64,000 nt of DNA from contig NZ_CP102772.1 of assembly GCF_026020075.1 (NCBI RefSeq), positions 4,120,501 through 4,184,500 of the forward strand. Direction: 5' to 3'. The notes under the pieces were generated by a model that made no database searches, was not told the origin of the DNA, and saw only the letters and a program-made list of their open reading frames with translations. Shown here piece by piece: positions 62,961-64,000 of the stretch; the stretch's first letter is position 1; each line of letters opens with the position of its first letter. The stretch comes from Bosea sp. NBC_00550 (GTDB taxonomy: Bacteria > Pseudomonadota > Alphaproteobacteria > Rhizobiales > Beijerinckiaceae). The position numbers were made by a program, and so were the translations under genes.

Positions 62961-64000
62961 GCCACCAGCTCCGCCAGCGAGGTGACGAGGCGTGGCGCGC
63001 CGGCTTGGGCCAGAAGCCGGCCATCGGTTCCGGTCAGGCCCTGCTCCTGCAGCCAGCGCTCGAATTCGGGCGCGCGCTTCAGCCCGAGCAGGTCGCGGAT
63101 ATAGAGCTGATCGTGGAAGGAGGTCGACTGATAGTTCAGCATCACGTCGTCGGCGCCGGGCACGCCCATGACATAGGTGACGCCGGCGGCACCGAGCAGC
63201 GTCAGCAGCGCGTCCATGTCGTCCTGATCGGCTTCGGCGTGATTGGTGTAGCAGACGTCGCAACCCAGCGGCAGGCCCATCAGCTTGCCGCAGAAATGGT
63301 CTTCCAGCCCGGCGCGGGTGATCTGCTTGCCGTCATAGAGATATTCCGGGCCGATGAAGCCGACGACGGTGTTGACCAGCAGCGGATCGAAGGCCCGGCA
63401 AACCGCATAGGCGCGCGCCTCCAGGGTCTGCTGGTCGACACCGTGATGTGCCTCCGCCGAGAGCGCCGAGCCCTGCCCCGTCTCGAAATACATCAGGTTC
63501 TGTCCCAGCGTGCCGCGCTTGAGCGAGAGGCCGGCCTCGTAACCTTCGCGCAGCACCGCGAGATCGATGCCGAAGGAGCGGTTGGCGGCCTGCGTGCCAG
63601 CGACGGACTGGAAGACGAGGTCGACCGGTGCGCCGCGTCCGATCAATTCGATCGAGGAGGTGACATGGGTGAGCACGCAGCCCTGCGTCGGGATCTCGTA
63701 GCGCCGGATCACCTCGTCGAGCAGCTTGAGCAGGTCCGACAGCACGGCGAGATTGTCCGAGACCGGATTGATCCCGATGACGGCATCGCCGCAGCCATAG
63801 GACAGCCCGTCGATGATCGAGGCGGCGATGCCGCGGGGGGCGTCGGCAGGGTGGTTCGGCTGCAGGCGCACGGCCATGGTGCCGGGCAGGCCGATCGTGT
63901 TGCGGAAGCGGGTCACCACCCGGCATTTCCGCGCCACCGCGATGAGATCCTGCAAGCGCATGATCTTGGAGACGGCGGCCGCCATCTCCGGCGTGATGCC
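62957..64000 (-). CDS. eutB: Ethanolamine ammonia-lyase large subunit, 5' end beyond window
   Basis: EutB is the catalytic heavy chain. About 347 residues are visible; the full protein is usually near 455-465, so roughly 110 N-terminal residues lie beyond base 64000. The frame is open at the edge, and an internal Met at 63985 is not the true start (it lies within ITPEMAAAVSKIM). Diagnostic segments are RFRNTIGLPG, LQPNHPADAPRGIAAS, CGDAVIGINPVSD, MYFETGQGSALSAEAHHGVDQ, VNTVVGFIGPEYLYDGKQI and GCDVCYTNHAEADQDDMD. It is co-transcribed with eutC. Confidence 0.96.
   Translation of the reverse strand, partial: GITPEMAAAVSKIMRLQDLIAVARKCRVVTRFRNTIGLPGTMAVRLQPNHPADAPRGIAASIIDGLSYGCGDAVIGINPVSDNLAVLSDLLKLLDEVIRRYEIPTQGCVLTHVTSSIELIGRGAPVDLVFQSVAGTQAANRSFGIDLAVLREGYEAGLSLKRGTLGQNLMYFETGQGSALSAEAHHGVDQQTLEARAYAVCRAFDPLLVNTVVGFIGPEYLYDGKQITRAGLEDHFCGKLMGLPLGCDVCYTNHAEADQDDMDALLTLLGAAGVTYVMGVPGADDVMLNYQSTSFHDQLYIRDLLGLKRAPEFERWLQEQGLTGTDGRLLAQAGAPRLVTSLAELVA

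Overview
The window is chromosomal DNA of a high-GC alphaproteobacterium. The markers are the small SRP RNA directly upstream of dnaX-ybaB-recR, a divergent rpmH-rnpA-yidC cluster, the hrcA / rph-rdgB-hemW arrangement, DUF2244 and DUF3297 proteins, and a CsbD gene behind a probable EcfG-type stress promoter. Gene content fits the Hyphomicrobiales, perhaps a Bosea-like genus; that placement is an inference from protein flavour only. About 68 protein genes and one RNA gene are packed tightly, with no IS element, prophage, CRISPR array or tRNA that I could recognise.

Layout. 0-5 kb: translation and replication core (yidC partial, rnpA, rpmH, SRP RNA, dnaX, ybaB, recR). 5-13.5 kb: an outer-membrane barrel protein, a YihY/BrkB membrane protein, an FAD oxidoreductase, a two-domain VOC protein, and a sulfur/CoA cluster on the minus strand (coaBC, dut, Rrf2 regulator, cysK, acetyltransferase). 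13-16 kb: an Lrp/AsnC regulator divergent from an SsuABC-like importer. 16-25 kb: SDR, DsbD-like reductase plus thioredoxin-fold partner, LpoA-like lipoprotein divergent from rsmI-yraN, gshB, moeB. 25-34 kb: a nine-gene nucleoside uptake and breakdown operon (BMP-type ABC transporter, cdd, purine nucleoside phosphorylase, deoC, deoA, hydroxyacid dehydrogenase). 35-39 kb: a xylose-type ABC transporter. 39-45 kb: nth, DUF2244, methyltransferase, an AraC-MGMT fusion, a polytopic membrane protein, an FAH-family enzyme. 45-50 kb: a ugp glycerol-3-phosphate importer behind a clear Pho box, with a creatininase-family gene inserted between the two permease genes. 50-58 kb: hemW, rdgB, rph, hrcA, DUF3297, acetyltransferase/XRE-cupin pair, lepA. 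58-64 kb: GIY-YIG protein, csbD, an SDR / acyl-CoA dehydrogenase / phosphotransferase unit, and eutC-eutB (eutB runs off the end).

A striking non-coding feature is a family of about 14 dispersed palindromic elements (28-152 bp) that begin CGTCAT and end ATGACG. They sit almost exclusively just behind stop codons, sometimes inside operons, and one degraded copy supplies the stop codon of a gene. The most suggestive gene sets are the SDR-dehydrogenase-kinase unit, which resembles a split version of animal ACAD10/ACAD11 and bacterial Lva enzymes for 4-hydroxyacyl-CoA breakdown, and the creatininase-family hydrolase embedded in the phosphate-regulated ugp operon. I did not find a clearly unprecedented system.
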